Source: Pyrocephalus nanus
Lineage: Eukaryota; Chordata; Aves; Passeriformes; Tyrannidae
NCBI GenBank assembly: GCA_038380795.1
Contig: CM076264.1
Span: 11,658,001 to 11,722,000 of the forward strand
Direction: 5' to 3'
Length of the DNA: 64,000 nucleotides
Positions 12,167 through 23,982 of the stretch are shown piece by piece. The stretch's first letter is position 1; every line of letters starts with the position of its first letter. The position numbers and the translations under genes were made by a program. The notes beneath the pieces are model-generated. The model ran no database searches. It was given only the letters and a program-made list of their open reading frames with translations, and was not told the origin of the DNA.

Positions 12167-15100
12167 AAATCTCTAAATGCTACAACTGTTTTTTTTTTCA
12201 TAAATTCATAAAAATCAGGCTCCTTGAATGTTTTACTAAAAGCCATTTGTAACTGCACTGTATCTCTACATAGAGACTTGTATCTCAGTATTTTTCCTGC
12301 CTGCTCTGATAGATTTATCTCTGTTTTTGAACTCTGCACTAAGTTTGGGATTAAGTGGTGAAACTATTTTCTGAACTATTAGAACTAGAGGGTGTTTTTT
12401 TCATTCAGTTCCCAATTAAGGCTACTTTATTCTGTTACGTGTACAAAGGGTTTGTGAGGCTGTTCTATTCGCTTGTGTATTTTTGTGAAATGCTCTTATG
12501 TCTATACTGAGGGAAGGAACCGTGTATGAATTTTTCAGGAGAGTTCATGGGGAAAAGCATCTCTGTCTCTGCCTGGAAAACATGTAGCAGGCTTTAAATG
12601 TAACTGCTCTTTTTTAGTCTAATCTGGGTAGAGTGAGAGATTCGTTTGTGGCTTGGACTTTGCCCATATGGAGATCCATGAAGGCCAAAAATGGCCTGAA
12701 TTTTGTATAGAAACAATTGACAGAATACAGACTGGTGAGCACCGGAATTATCTGTGCTCTTTTGGGAGCACTGCCAAGATAAGCTGCTGTCTTCTGTATC
12801 AGCTGTAAAGTTTCTTTGTGGTCATCCTTCAGTAAAGCCCCAAATAGCGCGCATGATTCAAATTCCATTGAGATATAAAAGCAAACACAAATATGAAAAC
12901 TGACCCCTGAAAGAATGCAATTTTAACTATAAAGCCAAACTTCTTTCATTTGATGATCTCACTACTCTAATAATGTAATATATATGTAAAAAAATAAAAA
13001 AACCCCAAACAACAGAACCTGAAGCCAGTAGAATTCACCACATGCATTCCCTCATCTGAACAGGGTAGAAAGCTTTGGAGTCTTTGAGTGCTTCCTGAGG
13101 CATCAGCGTTGTCTTCCCTGGACTGTGCCTCTGTCATGTATTTTTTTCCTAACCTGTGTCAGTCAAGTCTGAAGTGAGTTGGAGCTGGGAGGTGCCTTTA
13201 CAGCAGTGGTATGGCCACTGGGGCTACTACTGTCTGTTTTCACAGGTCTTTAAAAGTTCTCTAAAAACGAAGTGTGACAAAACAGAATTAATTACTGGGC
13301 ACAGGAGAGACTCTCTATCCTAAGCACCAGAGTGCAATCCAAGCCTGTTGCTGTCCAAGCTGGAATAATTGTGTGAGCCCCCTCACCAGGATCCTGCACG
13401 TACTGACAGGGATCGAGGGACCCAAGGCTGGTGCTGATTGAGTTAAAACTGATCGAGCTCCTTGTTTGAGTTTTGCAATGACCATGCTTAGGGGGAAAAG
13501 ATAGACCTGTCTGCATATAGGTGGGGGGTAAATTGGAAGTGGTCCAGAGCTGTTTGTGCACTCTCTGATTTTTCTGCTGCATCAATCTGTGCAAAGGATT
13601 CCTGGAAGTGGGGAGTGGGGAGGTGGAGAAGGTGATGACTTGTTATTTTCTGATCTTGCTAACCTGCAGTGTTCTTAATGGGAATAACTGGAAATGAAGA
13701 GGCTACTCAGGTGTAATGAGGTTTAACTAATGTAACCAATGTTTCAACTTGTTCTACTGCATGTTTGCTCTAAGGCTTGTTTACGTATTGTATAAGCCAA
13801 ACTCGCCTGTCTTGTTAGGTGAGTGTGGTTAAACTCTGCAGAGCTACGTGAATGCACTGTAATATCTTACATAGCATTAACAAAGTATGCCCCTGTGGTA
13901 TGACACATTAATGGCACATGAAGTCTATATGCTTTTGAGACCCACCTTGTAATGATGGCATCAATTTTTTGCAGATTGGGGGAAATCAGACACACTCAAA
14001 AATATCATAAACATCCTTTATGTATTTAAAACATAAATCAAGGCGGGGGGCAGGGACCTGGGTTCCTAAGGAAGGTAAATGGAAGTGGCAGATTCTCTTA
14101 TTGATGGTCTTTGGGCTTGTTCTGAAATATAGTGGAAATGTTTGTGTAGTTGGACAGTTTATATTAAATGAGGTGACATTTTGTCTTTTTTTTTTTTAAG
14201 TCCCCTTCCCCAAGCTCATCACCTTCCTGGTCTTTTGGTGAGTTTTGGAGTTCATCATAGGAATATTTTTGGTATTTCATGTAATATGGCTACTATGAAC
14301 AACTTCTTTCACTGAGAAGATCTAGTGTGAAAAGAATGCAATAGTCATTCAGCAAAATACTTCCAATGGTAAGGAAAATTGTGCCAGTTACATTTTTTTT
14401 TTCTTTTCCTCTTGGACTCAACTTCATGAGTTAGTACTGAACAAAATTTAGTAAAGAATTTTTCAAGTGAACCGGTTAATCAGAGGTACTGTAAGTTGAT
14501 CACTATTCTGCTAGATAGGAAAACATGAAATAAGTCTGGGTTTGATCTAAGTTCTGTGGTTAATATATTGTTTTCCAGTTCTGTTCATGAGAACTGCTTC
14601 AGCTATAGAATCCGGTCTGTTGTAAAAGTTTGGGGGGTTTATGCTTAGATTTTTTTCTTTATTGTTCCTTTTGAACGTTAATATGTAGTATCTGGTGGTC
14701 TCTAAGAACCTGAAATTACTCAAACAAGAAAGTTGAAGTTCCCCTCAAGTTGAAGACTCCCCAGAGTCATATTGGAATTGCTATATAGATGAATAGAAAT
14801 ATTTAATTATAATCTGTTGGTTTAATGACCTTTGTAGAAAAATGTTGTGATAAAATAGAGATACTTTACTGTTATGTCTTTCACAGTAAAAAACTAAACA
14901 TTTTAATTGTACGAGGAAAATTGTAATAAAATGTCATCAGAAGACTCAAAATACAGCTCCACTGAAACAAAACATTTTGAGATTTTTTTTTTTTCTTCTG
15001 CTCTCTCCACTCTTCCAAAAGGTTGGAAGGAAATGTATCTTTGTAATCTTGAGGGTTCCAGACTTTCCCTGTTTTGGTAGCCTTCCTAATGTGCATGTCA

Positions 15101-18100
15101 TAGTTTGCTTGATCTGGATTGTTCAGGGTATTTGAGGGTAACTTAAAGTAACTTAATTTATAGTTTACCATGTGCCTTGTATCTCAGTATTGCTGAGTAG
15201 TTATCTGCCCTCCTTAATCTCTCTTACAGGAAGAAGGTTTGTGCAAAATGCTGGCTTTATAACAGCAGAGGCCATGACCCATAGTGATTTTTATCTGGAA
15301 ATAGTTGCTGGAAGGGAAGATGTTCCCTTGTTTGAAACTTCTCAGTAGTTTGGGGGTTTTGGTGACTTTTTGTTGTTTGCTTTTGTTGATTTGTTTTTTT
15401 TTTATTTTTACTATTTCAGTTTTCAGTCTAATTATTTTATGTGTCTTGTAAGACACTGCCATCTTCACACTATACTGATGTTAGCCCAGTGTGTGGTTAC
15501 CGTAGTGATGAAAATCTGGCTTTCCCTGGGATCCATAGGTGATGGTGGAGCCAACAAGGCATGTGCAGCACTGTGAAGATTCTAGACTTTACAGTTCTGT
15601 ATTGCACTGTCTGACATTTCTGTGTGTGGAGAAAGCTACAGGTAGAAGCTCTGCCTTGAAGTAAAGGAGATTGTGACTGGTCAACTTTCCTCTGGAGTAG
15701 AATAGATTTGTGTGTCTGGCAAACTGGAGGGAGTAGAGGAATTCCTTGCTGCTGTTTTTGCTTTAAATTGAGAGGATACAGTGAAGAATTGAATAATGTG
15801 GGCTGCATGCACTGTGGGTGATGGGATGGCCTTGTATATTTACATTTGACTTATTATAGTATAGTCATTCTTCTTCGTCTTCTAAAATTAGCAAAGCGCA
15901 GCACAATTATAATACTTTCATGCTTCGGGATAAGCTTTGCATTTCATTAGTTCATTGGTTCTTATTTATGCTATGTCAGTTCAGGAAGAAAAATGTTAAA
16001 CTGGAATAACTTGTTTTGAAAGTTCAGTACAAGTGTGTGCTTTCTTCATCTCTAATTCTGAATCTCCCACCTCTTCTCTTAATGTGCAAGTCTGTTTGCC
16101 TGTCCTCTGCACTGAGTTGTAGGACTTCACCACGGAGCAGCATCAAAGAGGTTTATTTGCTTTCAAATATATGTGTGTATTTGATGAGAAGGTTTTAGTT
16201 GACACCCCACTAAATCCTCTTTTTTTTTTTTTTTTCCCTCCTCCCCCACGTAAATATTTTTAGGACAAGATTTACTGGTAAAAATAGCAACAAGTTAGAG
16301 GCACCTTGCTTTATCTTAGTTGAGCTCCTCATTAGAGACTGGTGTTTGTGCCTCTCTGCACGGGGGCCTCTGTCACCTGAAGGGCCGATGCCAGGCCATC
16401 AGCACCAAGTGGCTGCTTCTTTGTCATAAACTGTGGCCTTCAGCAACAGTGGTTTCTAACTGTTTTGGGAACAAATTTGGTCGGTAATTTGAGGGCAGGT
16501 TTTCTTCTCCCCCTAAAAACCCTATTGGGTTTAGGGTTGGAGGCCTCTCCTTGCTCCTCCCTTCCAGGCTGAGACTGTTGAGGGGCTCTGTCTTGGTGAA
16601 GAGCCTTCCAAGGAGACCACCAAGCACAGCTGGCTGTCCGGAGGGGACCTCCAGATGTTCCTGCCCTCCTGCTCTGGTCTGGCACCACTGCTTTGCTCGT
16701 GCACCTTGCAATATCTCTCCCACCCGGGCTGGATGTGCGCGTTTCTGGTGGGAACGGCAGGCATGGGAGATGGTGGTGTTCCTTTGGGAAGCCAGGCCAT
16801 GGTGTTTATCTTCCTTGAGCGCCGCTTCAAAGTTAGCTGGTGGGGAGTGCACACTCTTTAAAGATCACAGCCTTGTAGTATTTTTACAGATACTTTGAAA
16901 GGCAAAAAAGAGTGTTCAACTGGGTTAGCGGGCAGATAAACGTATGTGGCCCTGAGGCCTCGCGCGCTGTTGGAGCGCTGTGCTGACGAACCTTTCAGAC
17001 AAAACCAGAAGGATGAGGTAGTTGGGAGTTACATTTCTCGTCCTTCCGTGACTTGTTACAGCGGCTGGAGTGAAAGATGAAACACTCGCCCTCAGACCGC
17101 TCTTCAGAGTGCAGACATGTACTCCATCTCAGTATCTTTCCTGGCAGTTGATGTTAATGGAAGTAGCCTTTTTTTGCCACACATTTTTCTTGTTTCACAG
17201 ACTTCTCTGTGACCTTGCAGTGAAGTCATAAAAGCTTGAATCTTTGCTATCGCAATCCTTGCCATAGCAACATGCGTCATAGCCGTATAATTATTTATTT
17301 AATGGGTTTAATTATGAAAACTGGGAAAGGCACTTACGAAAACTGGATCAGGTAGAGGGAAGAAAAAAAGCACTAGTTTTAAAGTAAAAACAAAAACCAG
17401 CAACACTTTAATGATAACCTAAGACAGGAATAAGTTAAGTACTGGAGCCGTTGTTTTAACTGCTTTATTTTCTTCTCTGTCTTCATTTTCCTCTTTTTTA
17501 ATATTTTTTTTGTCCACTGTGCAAGAACCATGCAGCTGCTTCAGTGATTTCCTCCCGTCCCCCCCTGGGTTGCAAACCTATAAATACACTTACCTTGTCA
17601 TGTTGTTTCCTGAGAGCTTTGCTTCCAGATAGCTTTGCTATTTAAAGTTTTTCATCATTGAATTTCATACTATCTTGTTAAAAATAATTAGAAATCCTAA
17701 AATCAAATGCTCTTTTTTAGTCTTTAAATTTCAGATTGTCTATGGCTTTCTCTCCTCTTGTTCAGAAATTAATTTTGTTATTAACCAGCCTTCTCAGAAA
17801 GAACTATCTACAGGAGTAAAATTTAAAGTGTTTAAAACCATATAGGCATTAGCACATTCTCAGAGTAGAGAAACTATATATTTTTTTATAACTGCGAGTT
17901 TTATGCTCTGGAGAATTTCCTCATTTATTATTATTATCAAAAGTTATATGATCTGCAGCAACTTCTGAGTAGTAGTTGTTCCTGTCCTTAATTCATGAGG
18001 AAAGAATGAAATGAGACAAATAACTTTATTTATTCTACTTCAGACTTACTGACACGTTTTGAATCTTTCCATTTAAATTGATAAATACCTCAGTAGCTGT

Positions 18101-19813
18101 AGCAGAAAAATACCTGGACTCCTGGCAGAGGTGCTCTTTCCAGGTCTCTGCCTTCAAGCTACACTGGAGTTTTGAATGAGAGTGGGAGCATCAGAGCAGG
18201 TCTTGACAGTTTAGGATTTTATAGATGGTTCTTGCTACAAATGCATTGAAGGCAGGTTGCAAAATATGACTTGGTGACAGAGCAATGAATTGTTAATCCA
18301 GGACGGGGCTAGAATTTCAAATTTGCGAACTTTTGGCAAGGAGAGAAGGGTGGGGTTTTGGAAGGAATTTCATTTGTTGGATCGTGATAGAAAATGCAAA
18401 GACTTTTAAATGAATAGCTCAAAAACTAACTTGGGACAACTTTTCTGTTGAAGTTATTACTTGAGTCAGAAGCTACATTAGTGAATATTCTGCTTAGGCC
18501 TGATGCATGGAAACAGAATTTCCTTTTTTATTGTGTGTGTATGTTTTTGGTGTTTGGTTTTTTTTTTCTTTCAGTCATGAAAAATGAAACCTTTCCTGTT
18601 GGCACACTGGCTGACTTAACTGCTTCTTTGGTAGACTCTTTCTTGCTATGTAGGAAGAAGAGACATCCACTCCTCTGCTGTCTGCGGAGAGCTTTGTGGG
18701 ACACAATTTTTTTTTCCTTGGAAAATTACTTTTTTTCATTTTATTCCACCGATCTGATGCAAGACTGTGTACAGGTCTCAAAGGTTAATAAAAGTATGTT
18801 GGAAGAAAAGTCTTGCATTAATATTTACATCTGGTTCATTCCTGCTGTATCTTCTTGGCTGCCCGCGAAAGTCTGCATTTTGAAATTGCAGTGCTTATGA
18901 GAGTGTGCCTCAGACTTGGGAGCTGCCTCATGGCATCATTGTTCCTAAGAGTAAACAGCAAAACCCTTTTGGGTTAAAAACAGGAAAGATTAAAAAAAAA
19001 AAAGCTGTTCTAAAAGTAGAGTGTGGGGTGGTAAGCACTCGCTGGCCTTGTGAGTGATGGACGTATTGAACATGTGGATGGAAACCACCAGAGGGCAAAT
19101 AAATGTATGTGGCCCCTGGGCTACAACAGCAGAGCCTCAGAAGTATGGTTCTGGAGCTCTGTGAGCTTCACAGGTAGACTTGGTGGTAGTCCAACAGAGC
19201 ATACTTTTATATTCCTAATTGATCTTTACCCTGCATTGAATCCAAGCATGAATTTAGGTGACTTTCTCCAGACTTGCAAAGACAAAGCCATACTACCTTA
19301 AAAGTACTAATGCAAAGGTATGCAGAAGTGTGTACAAACTTGTAATATATCTCTCTTTCTCTTTTCTGCAGCTGTTTTGGCTTAAACTGTCTCCCTTAGT
19401 CAAGCATCCAAAAACTGGAGAAAACTTGAAGTGGAAAAGTTTTCAATTAAAAATATTAGGATAGTTCCCCTTTAAAATCGCTGCACTGTAGTGTCAATTT
19501 TGATAAGCAAAAGCTGTCTAAGGTCTTTCACAGCATGCTGTGAGTATTGATACTGTTTGCTGAGGGATTTGGGATATCTTGCTGGTGTCTGGGTAGTATC
19601 TGCAGCAAATGCTTCTCGGTTAGGTTGAACTTATCAGGGATCAAAAATCTGTTCTTTGGGTGTATTTCAGCCTTTGCATTTGGAAAGACAGGTGAAGTTC
19701 TGACAGTGTCCTTTCCTCATAAGCTACTCCTCCCTTTTCTGGAACAAAAGGGTCCTTTTAGAGGTCTTTCACTACCCAGAGTTTGTAGTTGTTCCGGGGG
19801 AATGTACCAGTGA
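12167..19813. other. Intron 1 segment, mostly unique, CpG-enriched at 16.3-17.1 kb
   Basis: There is no recognisable repeat apart from short T-runs (12.19, 14.19, 14.39, 14.98 and 16.22 kb). Overlapping ORFs at 16.42-16.90 kb on both strands follow the raised GC content there. The 150-codon plus ORF at 18448-18900 is hydrophobic and cysteine-rich but matches nothing I know. Confidence 0.7.
16921..17100. promoter_or_regulatory. CpG cluster in intron 1, candidate regulatory element (tentative)
   Basis: Twelve CpG dinucleotides in 180 bp, including CGCGCG, in an intron where most 60-base rows have none or one. A weaker CpG-enriched shoulder extends upstream to about 16.36 kb. There is no TATA box or coding exon that I can support. 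It could be an intronic enhancer, an alternative first exon or promoter, or a remnant of a GC-rich insertion. Confidence 0.35.
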
Positions 19814-20089
19814 CAGGACTCAAGGAAATGGCATAAAGCTGAGTTAGGGAAGGTTTTGGTTGGATATCAGGAGGGAGTTTTTCACCCAGAGGGTGGAAGA
19901 GGCACTGGAACAGACTCCTCAGGGGAGTGGTCACAGCACCAAGCCTGACAGAATTCAAGAAGCATTTGGACAATGCCCTCAAGCACATGGTGAGACTTGT
20001 GGGGGTGTCCTTGCTAGGTCAGGAGCTGGACTCAGTGATCCCAATGGGTCACTACCAATTCAGCATACTCTATGATTTTGTGATTTTGT
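19814..20089 (+). mobile_element. CR1 LINE 3' end fragment
   Basis: The sequence begins with a GGAAGGTTTTGGTTGGATAT-type motif. It continues through the CR1 block encoding REFFTQRVEEALEQTPQGSGHS and ends at CTATGATTTTGTGATTTTG. This is the last roughly 275 bp of a CR1 element in the same orientation as GAB1, heavily 5'-truncated. It ends 56 bp before the solo LTR. Confidence 0.92.
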
Positions 20090-20145
20090 CTGCAGCAGAA
20101 ATGTAGCACATCCACAGCGGAGCTCCTCCCGTCTCCTTGAGTGAC

Positions 20146-20513
20146 TGTCCTGGTTTAACCCCATTTGGCAACTGTGTAACAGTTACTTGGAGAGACAAAA
20201 TGCCATTACTCCAAATACCCCCCCTTCCTTCTTCTTCCTCCACCTTTATGCTGATCATGATGTTATATGGTCTGGAGTATCACTTTGGTCATTTGGGGTC
20301 AGCTGTCAGCTGCTGTGGCTGTGTCCCCTCCCAGTTCCTTGTGCCCCAGCCCACTCGCTGAAAGGCAGAAAAAACCTTGACTCTGTGTAAGCACTGCTCA
20401 GTAATATCAAAAACATCCCTGTATTATCAACACCATTTCCAGGACAAATCCAAACATAGCCCATACCAGCTACTATGAAGAAAATGAACTCTACCCCAGC
20501 CAAAACCAGCACA
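20146..20513 (-). mobile_element. Solo LTR of an avian ERVL-like endogenous retrovirus, internally shortened
   Basis: Read on the minus strand it begins TGTGCTGGTTTTGGCTGGGG and ends GGGGTTAAACCAGGACA, with TG...CA termini as expected of an LTR. Internal blocks (TAGAGTTCATTTTCTTCATA, ATAATACAGGGATG, ACACAGAGTCAAGG, GGGGACACAGCCA, CCATATAACATCATG) match the LTR family I know from many bird genomes. The 3' third normally seen in that family (a segment resembling TTAAACTGTCTTTATC) is missing. There is no internal proviral sequence, so this is the product of LTR-LTR recombination. A near-perfect 5-bp target duplication flanks it: GTGAC (20141-20145) and TTGAC (20514-20518). Confidence 0.85.
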
Positions 20514-22810
20514 TTGACACTTGAAGAAAAAATGGTGTTATAGAAGAAGACATGCTTCATGGACTTCTTTCTCTGCTGTTGCTTATCTTTGCTGGATTCC
20601 TCTTCTCTTTACTTGATGAATGTTTCTGCTTCAGATAGAAACTAGGGTTTTATCTTGGGCTCTGAGTATAGAAACCTGGAAAGTAGCTGGCCTGCAACAG
20701 CCAAGCTTTGCTTGAGAGGGGAGGTGGTTTACTGGGAGCTTTAGAAGTGAGCCTACACCTGGTGAGAAGGGAGTGGCAGGAGTAACTTGCACCTAAGAAG
20801 ACAAACAAAAAAAGCCAAAACGAATAGGAGAACTTTGTAATGTTACAGTCTCTTCCATCTGCCTAAGGCAAGGTCAGGAAATTCACTCTTTGCTTCCGTA
20901 AATCTTGGTGTGGGAAGCCTTAGTTTTTTAATCCAGAAACTGCTGAAAAACCCCTGTTTCTTCCACTGCAGTTTTTATCTTTTTTTTTTTTCCTGTCAGT
21001 ATCTTGACAGTGGAACTGTATTTTTTCAGAGGAAGATCAGATGTTCTTTTAACATTGCAGCAAAACTGTACCACTTAACTATGTTTTGATGCATAATGTA
21101 ATCAGCTTGATTGCTTTTTAATATGTCATTCAGACCTACAGTTGCTGTCAGCTGGGCTGAATCTGTTCTCTTGGGGAATTTCAGCATTACTTTCTGGTGG
21201 ATCACAGCACCTGGTAGTAACAGGGGTTTTTTTCAGGGCTAAATCTGTGTCCCCAGGGAAAATGGTGACCTTACAGGGAAAAGCTGAAGCAAGGTGTGAA
21301 AAAGGTTCTTGGTTTCCTTCTGCTTCTGCAGCGGGCAGAGAAGGGCTGGACAGAGTTTAGACTCTCTGCACGTGTGCCAGGCAGCACAGCTGTGCTGGTG
21401 TATGACAGGCCTAAGTGATGCTGGATACGTACCTTGCAGATTTTCTCAGGTGGAGAAGCGGAGGGGCATAAAGTAGCAGCCTGGAAACTTTTCTACTGAG
21501 AAGTCTTCCTTCTTGGATATTAGCTGTGCATGGCTTATTATGATTTGATCACTGCAAAATCAGTGCTAAGCTGTAACAGCTTTGAATGTGTTCTGTTTAC
21601 TTTGCAAATCAGAGTGCCAGGTTCCATTAAGGGATAGGGTTTTTCTTTTTGTGTGTTTTGCTTTTGAAAAGTTTTATTGACAGTATGAGGTGTGAAAATA
21701 AGGCATGCATGGGGCTATGTTTTTTTTTCTTCCCCATCTGAGTGTGTGGTAACATATGATCTTTAATATGAATATGATCTCACTAAAATACCAGCTGGTT
21801 GGATGAGGGAGCTTTTAATGGTATGCATTCTTAATTAATTGGGAACTAGACAGGTTTGAATAATTAAGATTTTTCAGTTTTCTTTTTGGGATGTGCTGTT
21901 CCTAGAAAATACAGGTGCTTCTATTTCTCTTTCATTAAAAGGAAGTATAAAAAAAAAAACAAAACAAGGCAAACCCGTGTGGACTCATTATAAATCTGCA
22001 AGTGATATAGGTAAGAAATTACATTTGGCATTTTCATGTGTTTGCTTGCTTAAGCATACTTTTATAACTTAATTGTTCAGAGACCTTTCTCTTAACAGCA
22101 CTATGCCTAGTTTTCAGTTTCTGTGGCAAGATTCTTGGCTGCAGGTTGAATGAGTTAAAAATGGCAAGTACCTGTGTTATATATACTGGGCACAAAAAAT
22201 AAATCATTAAGTACTTGGGAAGTGTCCTTAAGGAAAAAAATTCTTCTCTGTGTGGGAGTGTGAGGAAGGATTAAAACTGAGACAGTCGTTAATCCCCTCC
22301 CCTCTTTTTAAAGAAAGGCTTTCCAAGGAACACTGGAGAAAAGAATACACTAATTAGAAAGACTTTAAGATAAGAGAAGCAATATTGATTAAGACTAATA
22401 ACTCTCCCCTTCATACTGATTCAGGACTGCATGTGACTTTTTCTTGCATAAAATACAGATACTGGTTTCTTACTTTCATGTCTGCTTCTTTAGCCTTTCC
22501 TCCTTCTTTCTTTTTCTCTGTAGAAAACTTTTTGGCGAGGCTATTGATGCAAATTTGACCTTTAAGTTTTTTGACTGAACAGCTCGTGTATCAGGAAATA
22601 GCTCAGAATGTGCAAGATAATTTATTGCAGGAATTTAGTGCATTTTGTCACTCTCTGAAATTTCCAAGGCCTTCTCAAAATCTGTCTCTTTAATCTTACC
22701 CTTTACCATGAAGAGGCTCTGCTTGTCAGGTGCCCGTGCAGGGCGCTCGATGGCGTGGCTGGTGCACCTTGGTGTGTGAACAGTGGCAGCCACCCAGCGG
22801 GGAGGGGGAT

Positions 22811-22838
22811 CTCTGTCTGTCTGTCTGTGTTTTTTTTT
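22811..22838. repeat. (CTGT)n microsatellite followed by poly-T
   Basis: About four copies of CTGT followed by T9. It lies in a locally GC-richer segment (22.72-23.16 kb). Confidence 0.9.
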
Positions 22839-23013
22839 GTTTTGAAGCAGACTGTGGCCTGTGCTAGGTGGTGGCACAGCAGGTGCTGGCATGGGTGACG
22901 CTCTGGTGAGCGAGCAGGTTTCCTGCTCATCTGGCTGTGGAAGGGGGGTTGCTGAGCAAAGGGTGCAACCTCCTCTGTTTTCTCCGGCTGTCCCCTGCCT
23001 GTTGCTTCCGTGG

Positions 23014-23027
23014 CCATATTAATATGG
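23014..23027. other. 14-bp perfect palindrome CCATATTAATATGG
   Basis: A self-complementary CC(A/T)10GG sequence at the edge of a GC-richer patch. It resembles a stretched CArG box, but the canonical SRF site has six A/T bases, so binding is doubtful. Confidence 0.5.
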
Positions 23028-23933
23028 AGCAGTTGAAGTCACCCAGCTGGCTGTGGGCCAGCCTGTGCTGTGCGTGCCACTTGTGTGAAGACCCACTGTG
23101 AGGCACAGACCGGTGCTGTGAGACAGGGAGAGGGGCAGCGCCGAGGGCAAAGGTACGTCCTGTCTTTCTGTCCTGCCGTCTTCATCAGGTCCAAATCCTG
23201 CTCATGCGCTTCACATTCCTTTTATTCTCCTTCATTGACTCCTTCTCTGTCCCACTGGGGTAATTTCACTTTCTCTCTGGTTAGACTGAACGATGCTATT
23301 TTGTGAGCTAATGGTCTGCCTCCATTAAGCCACTGCATTTCGTTGATGAAAGTCTCCTTCAACAGGGTTGATGTTTAAGGTCAGTACACTATCTCTGTGT
23401 AACAAAAGGGCAGGTGTGCAGCTATAAGCATATCATGCAAACCATTTTTTTTAAAATCATAGCCGGAGTTCTTTGCACATGATAACTCTGGGTACAATAA
23501 ATAAAAGTAGCCACTGAGATTATTACTGTCTTGAAAGTTTCTGTATTTACTTTTTCTTTTGGAAAAAGTCAAGCATTTTGCCTGAAATCATGTAGAGGTT
23601 ACTAAAGTGTGGTGAAAAAAGTCATGTGAAATCTGAAGTCATCTTGAAAAGGATTTCATATCATAATTTGATAAACCTGTTTCACAAGCCTAGAACTTGG
23701 TATTTCTCTTTGTTTTCAATCTCAGTGACTTTTTACTTGGATTTAAAGAGACTTTAAATGTGTGGTGAAACATTAACTGGATTTACTACAGTGTTTAATA
23801 TGTTTTTTCTTGAAACAATGTTGGTCAACTTTTAGAGAAAGCAGTTCCTCATAATCTTTTTATGAGTTCTCCTCAAGAAGTGTAATAATAAATAAAAGGG
23901 AGGATGTTTGGAAACATACCACAGAAAGCTAGC

Positions 23934-23982
23934 AAAAAAAAAAAAAAGAAAACAACAACAACAACAAAAAAACCCAAACACG
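23934..23982. repeat. A-rich tract with (CAA)n
   Basis: A run of about 14 A, then GAAAA(CAA)5 and AAAAAAACCCAAAC. Confidence 0.95.

Noticed and set aside
16424..16898. Several overlapping ORFs on both strands
   Set aside because: Open frames in many phases at once reflect raised GC content. None resembles a protein.
18448..18900. 150-codon plus ORF with hydrophobic segments
   Set aside because: No recognised family, no splice context linking it to GAB1, and a length possible by chance in 64 kb.
19355..19460. Strong acceptor CTTTTCTGCAG, possible cryptic exon
   Set aside because: The frame reaches a stop and no donor of reasonable quality follows.
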